DNA of 64,000 bases from JAOUEA01 sp963825685. GTDB taxonomy: Bacteria > Actinomycetota > UBA4738 > HRBIN12. This document shows, in pieces, positions 1 through 9,858 of this stretch (positions within the stretch are counted from its first letter, which is position 1; every line of letters starts with the position of its first letter). The notes under the pieces are model-generated. The model saw only the letters and a program-made list of their open reading frames with translations. It did no database searches and was not told the origin of the DNA. The DNA lies in contig CAWGUD010000028.1 of NCBI GenBank assembly GCA_963825685.1, forward strand, positions 1-64,000. The letters run 5' to 3'. Position numbers and translations under genes: made by a program.

Positions 1-680
1 CTGTTGACGGCCAACAGGTCACCGGTCGCGTCGTCGAAGTCGAGGCCGAAGATCTTGGAGAGCCCCGAGATCGAGAACGAGGGTCCGAACGAATTCGTGG
101 CGAAGTCGTAGGAGCGGATGGTCGAGCTGTTCGCCACGTAGGTGAGGCCGTCGGCCGAGCGCCACCCCGCACCGGTCCACTCTGACGGCATCGGCTGCCA
201 CGACTGCACCTGGAATCGGTTGTTGCCGTCGCGTGTCAGCCGGAACACGGTGGGGGTTCCGCCCGTGCTACCGGAGAAGGCATAGAGGGTGTCGGCGTTC
301 GCGTCGTAGGCGAGTGCCTCGAGGTCTTCGGTGCGCGCCTGACCGGCGGAACCACCGACACCGAAGCGAGGCGCGTTGGTGAAGTCCGACTGCGCGATCT
401 TCCGGCGCAGCGCACCGGTCGTTCGATCGACTTCGAACAGCGCGTCGTCGTTGTCCGAGGCCATCCACAACGCGCCGTCACTCGCGACGTATGCGCTGCC
501 CTCGTTGTCACGCACAGCGGTCGACGATCCCTGGAACGGCGATGTACGGATCAGATGGTTGAGGGTGAGTTGAGGCTGACTCGTGCTGATCAGGGCCTGC
601 GCGGTGCCCATCCCGACCACCGCCAAGGCAAGAACCACGCTCAGTGAGCGTGCGACCGATCGCCGAGCTCGACGCCGCAT
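1..680 (-). CDS. Secreted protein, N-terminal part (propeller-like), runs off left edge
   Basis: An open frame without any stop runs from an ATG at 680 to the window edge, so 226 codons of a longer protein are visible. It begins with Arg-rich residues followed by a hydrophobic stretch (LSVVLALAVVGMG) and an Ala-rich region, a typical Sec signal peptide. The mature part has repeated short motifs such as DNEGSAYVASDGALWMAS and TEDLEALAYDANADTLYAFS, which resemble blades of a beta-propeller or a phytase-like/SdiA-regulated secreted domain. That assignment is inference from style, not from a recognised catalytic motif. A purine-rich site (GGGAGGG) lies just upstream of the ATG. It is the last visible minus-strand gene downstream of the sulfotransferase, separated by 252 bp in which I see no gene. 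Confidence 0.6.
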   Translation of the reverse strand, partial: MRRRARRSVARSLSVVLALAVVGMGTAQALISTSQPQLTLNHLIRTSPFQGSSTAVRDNEGSAYVASDGALWMASDNDDALFEVDRTTGALRRKIAQSDFTNAPRFGVGGSAGQARTEDLEALAYDANADTLYAFSGSTGGTPTVFRLTRDGNNRFQVQSWQPMPSEWTGAGWRSADGLTYVANSSTIRSYDFATNSFGPSFSISGLSKIFGLDFDDATGDLLAVN

Positions 681-932
681 ACCTGACCCTCCCCATGCCG
701 GTTCCTCACGCGGCGGCGCCGCCCGGCGGGGATGCCCCTCGAAGACACGCTCACGCCGAAGGCACTGCGCTCCCCGGCGCGAGACCTCTCCCGCTCCCCA
801 CTGGATCCATCGGGTCAGCAGGCCAACCCCGCATCTGTAACAGCGATGAACGTCGAGGGGACCGTGCCGATGACGTAGAGGTTCCGAGCGCGTTGTCCGC
901 TCGCCCTACGCATCCCCTCGCCATCTCCCGGT

Positions 933-1841
933 TCAGGCGATCCCCCAACCGTCGAAATCAGGCCCAAGGAAGGGACGGACCCTCCGCACGTCGTCGCGCA
1001 GGGCGTCGGCGAGCTCGACCCGCACGTCGTCCGGGATCACGAGGCGATCCGGCAACTGCGGCGGCGCCTCGGGCGTGCGACGGAGGCGCCGCAGAGCGCG
1101 GATCATGTTGTTCTCGAGCTCCTTCGCCCGCTTCGCAGCGGGCAGGTGACGCTTGAGGCCCTTGCGGACCCATAGGGGCACCGGAGACCTCGGCGCGCGG
1201 TCCCGCGTCTCGTAGAAGGTCCGGTCGATGTCCTCGGGGACATGATCGGGATCGACCCCCAGGAACGCGTAGACCTGCTCGATCGCCGCCCGTCGGTCGG
1301 CGCGCAGGTCCTCGGCCGTGATCACCAGCAGCTGCTCCCGAGGGAAGTGCTCGAGGTAGCGATCCAGCTGCATCGCGTACCGGCTGTAGTCGAGGTAGAT
1401 CGGGTTCTCTCGTACCGCACGATCGATCGGCGCTCGCTCGGTTCCCTCGGTGAGACGCGTCTGATAGTGAGAGCGGATCCTGTCGATCGGATCTCGGACC
1501 ACGTACACGAGGCGAGCGTGAGGGATGTGGTCGGCGATGCGGGCCGGCACGCCTTGGTATCGCGGGTACTTGGTGTAGACGTTCGACGCCTCGCCGATCG
1601 CGACGACATCGGGACCCACTCCCTCGAACTGCCGGCGATACCACTCGATCCCTCGGCCCCAGTTCCCCTCGACCGCGAAGAACTCAGGCGCTTTGATCGA
1701 CGGCATGAAGACCTGTGGGTGATCACGCAGGTAGTGATACAGGCTCGTCGTCCCGCACTTCATCGCGCCGATGACGAGGAAGTCGGGGAGCGCTCCACCT
1801 CGTTCGTCGAGGGCGGTCGGTCGGGAGAGTCGTGTGCTCAC
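933..1841 (-). CDS. Sulfotransferase (PAPS-dependent)
   Basis: About 300 residues of the sulfotransferase family, which moves sulfate from PAPS to a hydroxyl group. The 5'-phosphosulfate loop is seen as IGAMKCGTTSLYHYLRDHP near residue 25 and the 3'-phosphate-binding motif as VVRDPIDRIRSHYQTR near residue 120. The GTG at 1841 overlaps the stop of the upstream sugar phosphotransferase as GTGA, which argues for it over an in-frame ATG at 1865. The tight coupling to an exopolysaccharide initiation enzyme suggests that it sulfates a sugar of the exported polymer, or a lipid or glycan intermediate; the acceptor cannot be told from sequence. The frame is intact. Confidence 0.85.
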   Translation of the reverse strand: MSTRLSRPTALDERGGALPDFLVIGAMKCGTTSLYHYLRDHPQVFMPSIKAPEFFAVEGNWGRGIEWYRRQFEGVGPDVVAIGEASNVYTKYPRYQGVPARIADHIPHARLVYVVRDPIDRIRSHYQTRLTEGTERAPIDRAVRENPIYLDYSRYAMQLDRYLEHFPREQLLVITAEDLRADRRAAIEQVYAFLGVDPDHVPEDIDRTFYETRDRAPRSPVPLWVRKGLKRHLPAAKRAKELENNMIRALRRLRRTPEAPPQLPDRLVIPDDVRVELADALRDDVRRVRPFLGPDFDGWGIA

Positions 1842-3194
1842 GAACCTTGTCCCGTCAGGACGCACTTGGCGGTCCGTATCACGATCGAGCAGTCACCCCA
1901 GAGGCTCCATCCCTCGATGTAGGCGTTGTCGAAGCGGATGCGATCCTCGATGGATGTGTCACCACGCAGGCCGCAGACCTGCGGGAGGCCGGTCATGCCT
2001 GCACGCACGCGATGCCGGTCCTCGTATCGAGGGACCCTCGCGGCGAACGAATCGGCGAAGTGCGGCCGCTCCGGGCGGGGACCGACGAGCGACATGTCTC
2101 CCTTCAGCACGTTCACCAATTGGGGCAACTCGTCGAGGCTCGTGGCGCGAAGCACCCTGCCGACGCGGGTGACCCCGTCGTCGCCGACGGTCCATCTCGT
2201 GTCCGCGTCCGCGATCTCGTGCATGGACCGGAACTTCATGATCTCGAACAGCGTGCCGTCGAGACCCACGCGCTTCTGGCGGAAGAGGATCGGACCCGGG
2301 CTGGAGAGCCTGACGGCGACCGCGAGCACCAGCAGCAGGGGCGAGGTCAGCAGCAGCAGCAGCGAGGCGACCACGACATCGAAGCACCGCTTCACGAGCT
2401 GGTTCCTCGATCGCGTCGTCGGTCGGCGCAGCTGCACGAGTGGGACGCCCCAGATGTCGTCGACGTTGCCCACCCCCGGGGCGATGGCGCTTGCCTCCCA
2501 GAGTCGAGGAACGACGTGGACTTCCGCGGACGACCGTTCGGCTGACCGCAAGACGCCGACCAACTCCCGTTCCGAGATGCCGAAGGCGATCACGATGCGA
2601 CGCACGTCGTGCATCTCGATGAGCATGCCGATGTCGCCGGGATCCCCCAGCAGGGGCAGGTTCCCCACCCTGCGTCCCTCGTCGTCGACGGATCCGACGA
2701 GGCGCAGGCCGTACTCCGGGTGGTGGGCGAGGACGTCTGCCAGTTGGTCCGCGATCTCGCCGGCGCCGACGATGAGGGTGGGCTCGGCGAGCACACCCTC
2801 GACGCGTGCCCTGCGTGCCGAGCGCATAGGTGGCCCCACGCCCGATCAGGAGCAGGCTGACGGCCATCGGGACCAACAGGGCCCAGTTCGGATCGGCGCC
2901 GAGCGCTGCGGCCGCCGGCATGAGCACGACCACGGGCGCCACTCCCCTCGCGAGCAGCCATCCGGCGTCGGTCGACAGCTGCGGGCAGATCCTGCCCGCT
3001 CGTGCCGGATCGAGATGCAGCCCCAGGAGGACGAGACCGACGTAGAGGACGCTCCATGGAGTGACACCCGCGATCACGATCGCGACGGCGAGAGCGACGA
3101 CGTCGGTCGGCGGGACGGCGGCCCGCAGGAGCCGGCCACGGTCGAGCGCGCGGCCCCTGACCGTCGATGCCGCGGGGAACGGATGCACGGCCAC
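1838..3194 (-). CDS. Polyprenyl glycosylphosphotransferase (initiating enzyme, WbaP/WcaJ type)
   Basis: Starts polymer assembly by moving a sugar-1-phosphate onto undecaprenyl phosphate at the membrane. The GTG start at 3194 has GGAGG nine bases upstream. The N-terminal third has four hydrophobic segments, then a Rossmann-like domain (LIVGAGEIADQLADVL), a fifth membrane segment (VVVASLLLLLTSPLLLVLAV), and the catalytic domain with FRQKRVGLDG, FEIMKFRSM, DELPQLVNVL and SLVGPRPE. The protein would be about 451 residues, normal for the family. A single-base frame break near 2815 separates the membrane domain from the rest; both sides are clearly one protein. It heads a two-gene unit with the sulfotransferase. 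Confidence 0.88.
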
Positions 3195-3351
3195 GCGCTA
3201 CCGCCTCCTCGTGGCCATGCCCGTTGTCCGCTGCGAGATCCCCACGTGCGCCCCGATCTCCGTCTCACGCGCCCGGAAGACATCGGGTGCCCCGGCCACG
3301 ACGTAGCACGGAGTCTCGCCCTCGGTCGTCGACGGAGCATGCGTGGATCGT

Positions 3352-3366
3352 CGTAGATGCGCTACG
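3352..3366. promoter_or_regulatory. Candidate operator CGTA-N7-TACG (site 1)
   Basis: Perfect inverted repeat CGTA-GATGCGC-TACG; the symmetry extends to CGTAG-N5-CTACG. It has the same layout as sites at 3408, 9131, 15954 and 18411. It lies 158 bp upstream of the initiating transferase start and 148 bp upstream of the metallophosphoesterase start. Binding by a NarL/LuxR-type regulator is inference. Confidence 0.4.
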
Positions 3367-3407
3367 CGGGGAGCGATCGAGAGCGAACCGGCCGACGGAC
3401 CGGATAC

Positions 3408-3420
3408 GTAGCGGGCATAC
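3408..3420. promoter_or_regulatory. Candidate operator GTA-N7-TAC (site 2)
   Basis: GTA-GCGGGCA-TAC, the second copy of the motif in the same divergent intergenic region, centred 55 bp from site 1 (about five helical turns). The flanks (TACGTA on the left, TACGCG on the right) partly extend the symmetry. Confidence 0.35.
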
Positions 3421-3513
3421 GCGACATGCATGGGGGGAGCCGCCGGACGCTGGGTAGGGTCGCCGGAGGACGACGGATGGAGGACCGTGCGACGCGGCGA
3501 CGGTAGGAGGGAA

Positions 3514-6338
3514 GTGCGATCGGCGATCGTTCGTCGCGCTCACGCTCGCCGCCATGGTCGCGAGCATGCTGACCGCTCCGCCCGCTCCCGCAGCGCCCCG
3601 GATCCTCTCGTTCCTTCCGGCCGCCGATACGACGGTGCGGGCCGATCAGCCGACCGCGACCGGCGGCTCGGAGACCTCGCTCGCGGCCGACAACTCACCC
3701 GTGCGGTACTCCTTCATGCGGTTCACGGTCTCGGGCGTGGGAACCGACATCGTCGAGAGTGCGAAGCTCCGTCTCTACGTGACCGACGGCGCGTCCGTCG
3801 GCGGCGTGTTCTCTCGTGTGGCGAACACGACCTGGAGCGAGAGCACCATGAACTGGAACACCGCACCGCCGGCCGACCCCACGCCGCTGGCGACGCTCGG
3901 CGCGATCACGACCGCCACCTGGTACGAGGTCGACCTCTCGACGCTCGTGACCGGAGACGGCCAGTTCGGCATCCGGATCGCCACCCCGACGAGCAACAAG
4001 ATCTCGTTCAGGTCGAAGGAAGGGAAGGCGGGCTTCCGGCCGGAACTCGTGGTCACGGTCGCCCCATCGACGGACGTCGCGACGCCGACCGCCTCGATCA
4101 CGTCGCCCTCCTCGGGTGCCACGGTCAGCGGATCGGTCGAACGTCGGCGTGGACGCCGCCGACGACGTCGGGGTCGTCTCGCGTGGACCTCCAGGTCGAT
4201 GGTCAGACCGTCGGGACCGACTCGTCCGCCCCCTACGTGATCCCGTGGGATTCGTCGTCCGTCGCCAACGGCGCCCACGAGCTCACGGCGATCGCGCGCG
4301 ATGCCGTCGGGAACGCGGGCGCCTCCCAACCGGTCGCCGTGGTCGTCGACAACGTGGTGGACATCGAGCCCCACCACGGCCCCGACCGGCCTGGTGGCCA
4401 CGGCGACCGGTCCCACCCGCGTGGAGCTCAGCTGGACGGCGAGCCAGGACGACGTCGGCGTCGCCGGGTACGTGATCGTTCGCGACGACGCGGAGATCGA
4501 CGAGTCCGCGGGGACCACCTACCGTGACGACAGCGTCCAGGCAGACACCGGCTATCGGTACTCGATCGTGGCGGTGGACCCCACCGGGAACCGCTCGGAT
4601 CCCTCAGAGCCGGCCGACGTGACGACACCTCCCGCGCCCCCCTCCTCGGGGTCGTTCACCTTCGCCGCCGCCGGCGACTTCGGGACGACGTCGAGGGCGA
4701 CCGCCAGCCTCGCGACCCTGAACGCCTCCGGGACCGACTTCTTCCTGGCGCTGGGTGACCTCGACTACAACGAGACGCCGACCGACGAAGCGTGGTGCGA
4801 CTGGGTGAAGGCGGGGTTGCCGAACCTCGGCGCGACCTACCCGTTCGAGATCGTCGCCGGGAACCACGAGGACCAGAACGGTGCCGACGGCTACATCATG
4901 AACCATGCCGCCTGCCTGCCGGACCGGCTGGGGGCGACCCTGGGTGTGGAGCAGGACTACGGCGCCGAGTACTACTTCGACTATCCGACCGATGCTCCCC
5001 TGATGCGGGTCTTCATGATCTCGCCCGACCTCACGGTCGAGAACGTCACCTACGGGTACGGGATGAACGACGTCCACTACCGGTGGCTCTCCGATTCGAT
5101 CGACGCAGCTCGCGCGGAGGGGATCCGGTGGATCGTCGTCGGCATGCACTACCCGTGCATCTCAGCATCGAACAACGGCTGCCCGATCGGCCAGCCGTTG
5201 TTCAACCTCCTGCTCCAGAAGAGGGTCGACCTGATCCTCGGGGGGCACCACCACAACTACCAACGCAGCAAGCAGCTCGCCCTCGACGCCGGGGACGTGC
5301 CCGTCGTTCGTGCTCGGCGAGTTCGACCAGGACTGCGTCGCCGCCAGCGGCGCGGGGGTGATGGACAAGGGCGCGGGATCGGTCGTCCAGGTGGTCGGGA
5401 CGTTCGGGCGTTCCGGCTCCTCGATCAAGCCAGACGATCCGGAGCTCCCGTACTTCGCGAGCGTGGCCGGGGCGGGGAACGGCATCATGGTCTACACGGT
5501 GACCCCCGATCGGATGGATGCGGCGTTCGTGCCGAGCGTCGGGAGCGTCACGGATTCGTTCTCGATCAGCGCGAGCGGGGGGTCGAGCGGCGACCTGACC
5601 CCCCCGACGGCGCCGACGAACCTCGTCGCCACGGCCGTCGGCGGCGACCAGATCGACCTCGCATGGTCGCAGAGCACCGATGCCGTCGGCGTCGACCACT
5701 ACACCATCATCCGTGACGGCGTGGTGGTCGACACGACGCACGGGACGACCTACCTCGACGGATCGTTGACGCCGGGGGCGACGTACTCGTACGTGGTCAG
5801 GGCGGTCGATCTCGCGGGGAACGTCTCGACCGCCTCGAACACGGCGGTCGCCACCACCGCACCTGGGAGCGAGCTCACGTTCGCGCCGACGGCCGACGCC
5901 ACGATCCGTGCGGGTGCTCCGACCACGAACTACGGCACGAGCTCGTCGCTCTCGATCGACTCCTCGCCGAGCGAGCACGGGCTGATGAAGTTCTCGGTGA
6001 CGGGGATCGGTGCGCGCACCGTCGCGACCGCGAAGCTCCGGTTGTTCAACGTGGGTGCATCCGACACGGGGGGCGTGTTCTCGGCGACGTCGAACACGAG
6101 CTGGACCGAGACAGGCGTCACCTGGGACACCGCTCCTGCGACCGTCGGCGCCCCTGTCGCCACCCTCGGTTCGGTGGGCACCAACACCTGGTACGAGGTC
6201 GACCTGTCGAGCCTCATCCGCGCCGACGGCGTGTACAGCCTCCGCATCACCACGCCATCCACCGACGGGGCGAAGTGGACGTCGCGGAACGGCGATGCAG
6301 GGTTCACCCCGCAGCTGGTCGTCACCCTGTTGCCGTAG
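3514..6338 (+). CDS. Large secreted metallophosphoesterase with DNRLRE, Ig-like and FN3 domains (frame-broken)
   Basis: About 940 residues when the frames are joined. In order: signal peptide (SFVALTLAAMVASML); a DNRLRE/CBM96-like beta domain starting FLPAADTTVRADQ; a bacterial Ig-like domain (SAPYVIPWDSSSVANGAHEL); an FN3 domain; a calcineurin-like phosphoesterase with FAAAGDFGTTS, LALGDLDYNE, IVAGNHEDQ, VVGMHYP and ILGGHHHNYQR, which supply the usual Asp, Asn and His metal ligands; a second FN3; and a second DNRLRE domain ending VVTLLP. The two DNRLRE domains share TWYEVDLS and a GVFS-N-T-W-E/T pattern, so the ends look like an internal duplication. The GTG at 3514 follows AGGAGG, but the signal peptide reads in another frame, so an indel lies near 3520-3550. 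Other breaks are near 4139, 4182, 4365 and 5303. It is presumably exported and acts on extracellular phosphoesters; the substrate is unknown. Confidence 0.8.
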
Positions 6339-6367
6339 CGGATCCCTCGGTCGCCGCCCGGCCGCCG

Positions 6368-7135
6368 TCAGGCCATCTGCAGGGACCGCTTCGCGAGCCC
6401 CATGAAGAAGCCGTCGATCGCCGTGTCGGGTGCGGCCTCGGGGTCGGTCGCCGCGCCGAGCGCAACGAACAGCGGGGCGAGGTGCTCGGTGGTGGGGTGC
6501 GCATAGGGCATGCCCGGCGCGCGATGCCGGAAGTCCATGAGTTCGTCGACCGCGCCCCGGGCGAGTGTCTCGGCAGCCCAGAGGTCGAACTCGCGCGACC
6601 ATCCCGGGGGCGCGGCGTCGGTGCGCCAGTCGGTGAGGAACGGAAGCCCGTGTGTCAGGAAGCCCGAGCCGATCACCAGTACCCCTTCGTCGCGCAGCGG
6701 GCGCAGCCGGAGCCCCAGGTCGAAGAGGCGCTGGGGGTCGAGGGAGGGCATGGACATCTGCAGGACGGGAACGTCTGCCTCCGGGTACATCACCATCAGC
6801 GGCACGTACGCGCCGTGATCGAGCCCGTACCCGGGTTCCTGTCCTACGGTCTCGGAGTCCGGCATCAGAGCCTTGACGCGCGCCGCGAGCTCGGGAGCGC
6901 CGGGCGAGGGATACGTCATGCGATAGAAGCGCTCGGGGAAACCGTAGAAGTCGTACGTGAGCGGCGTACCGGTCTCGGTCGTTCCGAGGGTCAAGGGCGC
7001 CGATTCCCAATGCGCCGAGACGATCAACACGGCTCGCGGCCGCGGTAGCTCACCTGCCCATCGCTCGAGTTCGCCCGTCCAACGCTCGTCATCGAGCAGC
7101 GGAGGAGCCCCATGACCGAGGTAGAGGGCGGGCAT
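6368..7135 (-). CDS. LigB-type class III extradiol dioxygenase (4,5-DOPA dioxygenase-like, YgiD family)
   Basis: About 255 residues, the usual length of the DODA/YgiD family, which opens catechol rings with a non-haem metal. The metal-binding His positions are in LGHGAPPLL near the start, VSAHWES, LDHGAYVPL and IGSGFLTHGL. The ATG at 7135 places the family motif at the expected distance; an in-frame GTG at 7162 is the alternative. It faces the metallophosphoesterase tail to tail with 29 bp between them and lies 84 bp downstream of the glycosyltransferase gene. Nothing ties it to polysaccharide synthesis; it may be a passenger. The frame is intact. Confidence 0.85.
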   Translation of the reverse strand: MPALYLGHGAPPLLDDERWTGELERWAGELPRPRAVLIVSAHWESAPLTLGTTETGTPLTYDFYGFPERFYRMTYPSPGAPELAARVKALMPDSETVGQEPGYGLDHGAYVPLMVMYPEADVPVLQMSMPSLDPQRLFDLGLRLRPLRDEGVLVIGSGFLTHGLPFLTDWRTDAAPPGWSREFDLWAAETLARGAVDELMDFRHRAPGMPYAHPTTEHLAPLFVALGAATDPEAAPDTAIDGFFMGLAKRSLQMA

Positions 7136-7219
7136 CGTGGTCGCATCGCCGGGCACGATCACGAGAACGCGCTGGGAGCCCCGCTTGTTCCTTCGATCGA
7201 CTCGGCCAGGGACACGTCG

Positions 7220-8366
7220 CTACGGAACCGTGACGGGAACCTCGATGAAGGAACCGATCACGCCTCGGTAGGCTCGCGCGATCGCGTCGGGCGCCCACGA
7301 CGCCAGGTCCACCGCCGGCGGCCGACGCTCCGACATCAACACGGTCTTCAGTGCTCGCGCGGCCTCCTCGATCCGACCCGACGCAACCACGTGCCCGTCC
7401 GCACCGAGGTCCAGCAGTTCCCGCACGCCGTCGACGTCGCTGGCGACGAACGGCGTCCCCACGGCCGCGGCCTGCACGAGCACCTGAGGGAGTCCCTCGA
7501 CATCGCTCAGCAGCACGAGCGCGTCGGCTGCCGCGACCACGGAGATCGGCTCGCCGACGAAGCCCAGCACGGCGGCGTCCTCCGCCAGGCCACGAGCGGC
7601 CAACGCCTCTTCCAGGCGCCCGCGCAGCGGCCCCTCCCCGGCCACGGCGAGGAACGGGCGCGACGGGAGCGGCGCATCCCTGAGGATCTGCAGCAGGTCG
7701 ACGAGGCGCAGGACGTTCTTCCTCGGCTCCAGGCTGCCGAGGTACAGGATGACCGGCCGGCGCTCGGGCAATCCCGCTTCCCGTCGGATCCGCGCGACGT
7801 CATCGATCGCGGGTGCACGCACCCGTGCGTCCGACCGCACCACGTGGAACTTCCGGGCGTCGATCCCCAGATCGGTGTATCGGCGGACGAGGTCGGCCCC
7901 GACCGCGACGTACGCGCCGGTGTGCGCGCCGAGACGTGCCTCCAGGACGCGGAACAGCCGATCCTGTAGCTGCGGATACCCGGGACCGAAGCTCGCCATC
8001 GACAGGGAGTGGACGACCTGGGACCGGCGGATGCACGCCACGGCCGCGCGTCCGAGCACGCCCGCCTTCGACTGGTGGGTGATCACCAGATCGTGCGGCC
8101 GCTGGCGGAGCAACCACGACAGGTCGGAGGAAGGCCGCCGGATCCAGGACCGGATGCGGACTGCGGACCAGGGAGCGGATCTGCGTCAGCGACCGCGGCG
8201 CAACCCGCTCCCGCGCGAGGTCCAGATCGGAGTCGGCGCCGACGATCAGATGGTGGTCGGCCGCGGGGGTCGCCCGGACGATGTCCCTGATCCGCGCCTC
8301 CGACCCGCCGCGCAGGAACCGGGTGGCCACGTGGATCACCTGCGGCCGGCGCTGCACCGGAGCCAT
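7220..8366 (-). CDS. Glycosyltransferase family 4
   Basis: A GT-B-fold sugar transferase of about 381 residues. The N-terminal half shows FLRGGSEARIRDIV, a typical acceptor-side loop; the C-terminal half shows LYLGSLEPRKNVLRLVDLL, GEGPLRGRLEEAL and SDVEGLPQVLVQAAA. The usual E-x7-E pair reads E-x7-Q here, so the second Glu is replaced by Gln. One frame break near 8130 separates the halves. The ATG at 8366 lies three bases after the stop of the response regulator upstream, so the two are probably co-transcribed. The sugar donor cannot be predicted. Confidence 0.82.
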
Positions 8367-8369
8367 CGA

Positions 8370-9073
8370 CTACCCCCCGACGGGAGCGAGGTCGTCGGCG
8401 TCGAGATCGCGCGAGGATACCGTTGTGCGCGGCGAACATCGCCGCCTCCAACCTCGAGTGGACCCCGAGCTTGGTGATCAGGTTCTGTACGTGCGTTCGC
8501 GCGGTCTGCGGGCTGATCACGAGCCCCTCGGCGATCCGTCTCGTTGCCGGCACCTTGCGCGAGCAGCGCCAGGACCTCGCGCTCGCGGCGCGTGAGCCGT
8601 GCGAGCCGGCGCATCGCCTCGTCCTGTTCCTTGCGGTGGTTCATCAACCCCGACAGGAGCGGGGCGAGCAGCCTCGGCGGCACGACCATCTCCCCGCGCA
8701 GCACGGCGTGCGCAGCGTCGATCAGATCGGTCAGCGGGCAGTCCTTCGTGAGGAAGCCGCTCGCGCCGGCCTCGACGGCGGCGACCAACGGCGTCTCGTC
8801 CTCACTCGGGGCGAGCACGATCACGGCGCATGCGGGAAGACGCTCCTTGATGCGACGCGTGGCTTCGATGCCGTCGATCCCTGCCAGCTGCACATCGAGG
8901 AAGACGCAGTCGGGCCGTAGCTGCGTGGCCTTCGCGATCGCACCGGGCCCGTCTCCGACGTCGGCGATGACGACGATCTCGTCGTTCGCCTCGAGTGCCG
9001 AGGCGATCGCCTCCCGGAACAAGGCGTGGCCGTCCGCCAAGATGACTCGGATACGCCGCTGTTCATCCCCCAT
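8370..9073 (-). CDS. NarL/LuxR-family response regulator 1
   Basis: Receiver domain followed by a LuxR-type helix-turn-helix. The phosphoacceptor is in CVFLDVQLAGIDG (near residue 57) and the conserved Lys in SGFLTKDCPL. The acidic pair that normally opens the receiver reads LADGHALF, so one acid is replaced by Ala, which may weaken magnesium binding. The output domain shows LTRREREVLALLAQG and SPQTARTHVQNLITKLGVHS. The ATG at 9073 has GGAGG four bases upstream. Breaks near 8545 and 8400 disturb the output domain and the tail; the joined frame ends at the stop at 8370. It lies upstream of the GT4 gene and has a palindromic site 58 bp before its start, so autoregulation is possible. Confidence 0.82.
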
Positions 9074-9130
9074 GGTTCCTCCCGACGTCGGCACGCTATG
9101 CGTCGCCGTGGCCACGAGCACCCGGTAGGC

Positions 9131-9149
9131 GACGTAAAGCTGCTACGTC
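9131..9149. promoter_or_regulatory. Candidate operator GACGTA-N7-TACGTC (site 3)
   Basis: A perfect 6+6 inverted repeat around seven bases (AAGCTGC), the best copy of the motif in the window. It sits between the two response-regulator genes, 58 bp upstream of the start of regulator 1. The position suggests autoregulation of that gene and the GT4 gene behind it. Confidence 0.5.
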
Positions 9150-9165
9150 GTGCGCGCGAGGCGCG

Positions 9166-9858
9166 TCAGCCCGCCCTCCCACCCGATCGATCGGGCACGT
9201 CGTGGAGCGAGGCAGGATCGTCGTCGAACCCGTGCCGCACCGCGAAGGCGGCGGCTTCGAGTCTGGAGTGCACCTGCAGCTTCGTGAGGACGCTCTGCAC
9301 GTGGGTCCGGACCGTGTTCACGCTGATCGCCATGTGTCGCGCGATGTTGGCACCCGACCATCCACGGGCCAGCAGCCCCAGCACCTCGCGCTCCCGAGGC
9401 GTCAACGTGGAGACGAGCAACTCCACGTGTCGACGCTCACTCGTCGCGCCGGCGGGTACGCGCCCGCCCGAGTGCTCGCGCGAACGTCACGGTCTCTCCC
9501 GCCAGTGCCGACCTGATCGCGCGCGACAGCGTCGACACTCGCAGATCCTTCGAGAGGTAGCCGCGGAACCCCGCGGCGAGCGCGTCCTCGGACCTTGTCC
9601 TCGTCGTCCATCGCGGTCAGCGCCATGACCACCGTCGAGGGCCTGATCTCGAGCAGGCGCGCGCCCACATCCAGCCCGTCGATGTCGGGCAGGCCGAGAT
9701 CGACGAGGGCCACGTCGATCGAGCGCTGCTCAGGCTTCCTCGATCGCGGCCCGGCCGGTCGTCGCGATCGTGACCTCGAAGCCGAGCTGCTGGAGCGTCG
9801 GCCTGATCGCCTCGGCGAAGAGCCGATGGTCCTCAACGATCAGCGCGTCGATGTCGAT
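9166..9858 (-). CDS. NarL/LuxR-family response regulator 2
   Basis: The receiver begins DALIVEDHRLFAEAI with the acidic pair intact, has the phosphoacceptor in VALVDLGLPDIDG and the switch Lys in GYLSKDLRV. The output helix-turn-helix is complete in one frame: LTPREREVLGLLARG and ISVNTVRTHVQSVLTKL. Frame breaks lie near 9735, 9597 and 9470. No ATG or GTG starts the receiver frame; the start is placed at an ATC codon near 9858 only because the domain begins there, and an error at the start codon is likely. It follows and slightly overlaps the histidine kinase gene, so the pair is probably cognate. Confidence 0.78.

Larger units (their letters stand above)
3195..3513. other. Divergent intergenic region with two GTA-N7-TAC palindromes
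   Basis: This 319 bp stretch separates the minus-strand initiating transferase from the plus-strand metallophosphoesterase, so promoters for both should lie here. I see no convincing coding sequence. It holds two copies of a palindromic motif, at 3352-3366 and 3408-3420, annotated separately. A TAGGAGG site at 3504-3510 marks the start of the rightward gene. I could not place a clear -35/-10 pair for either direction. Confidence 0.5.
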
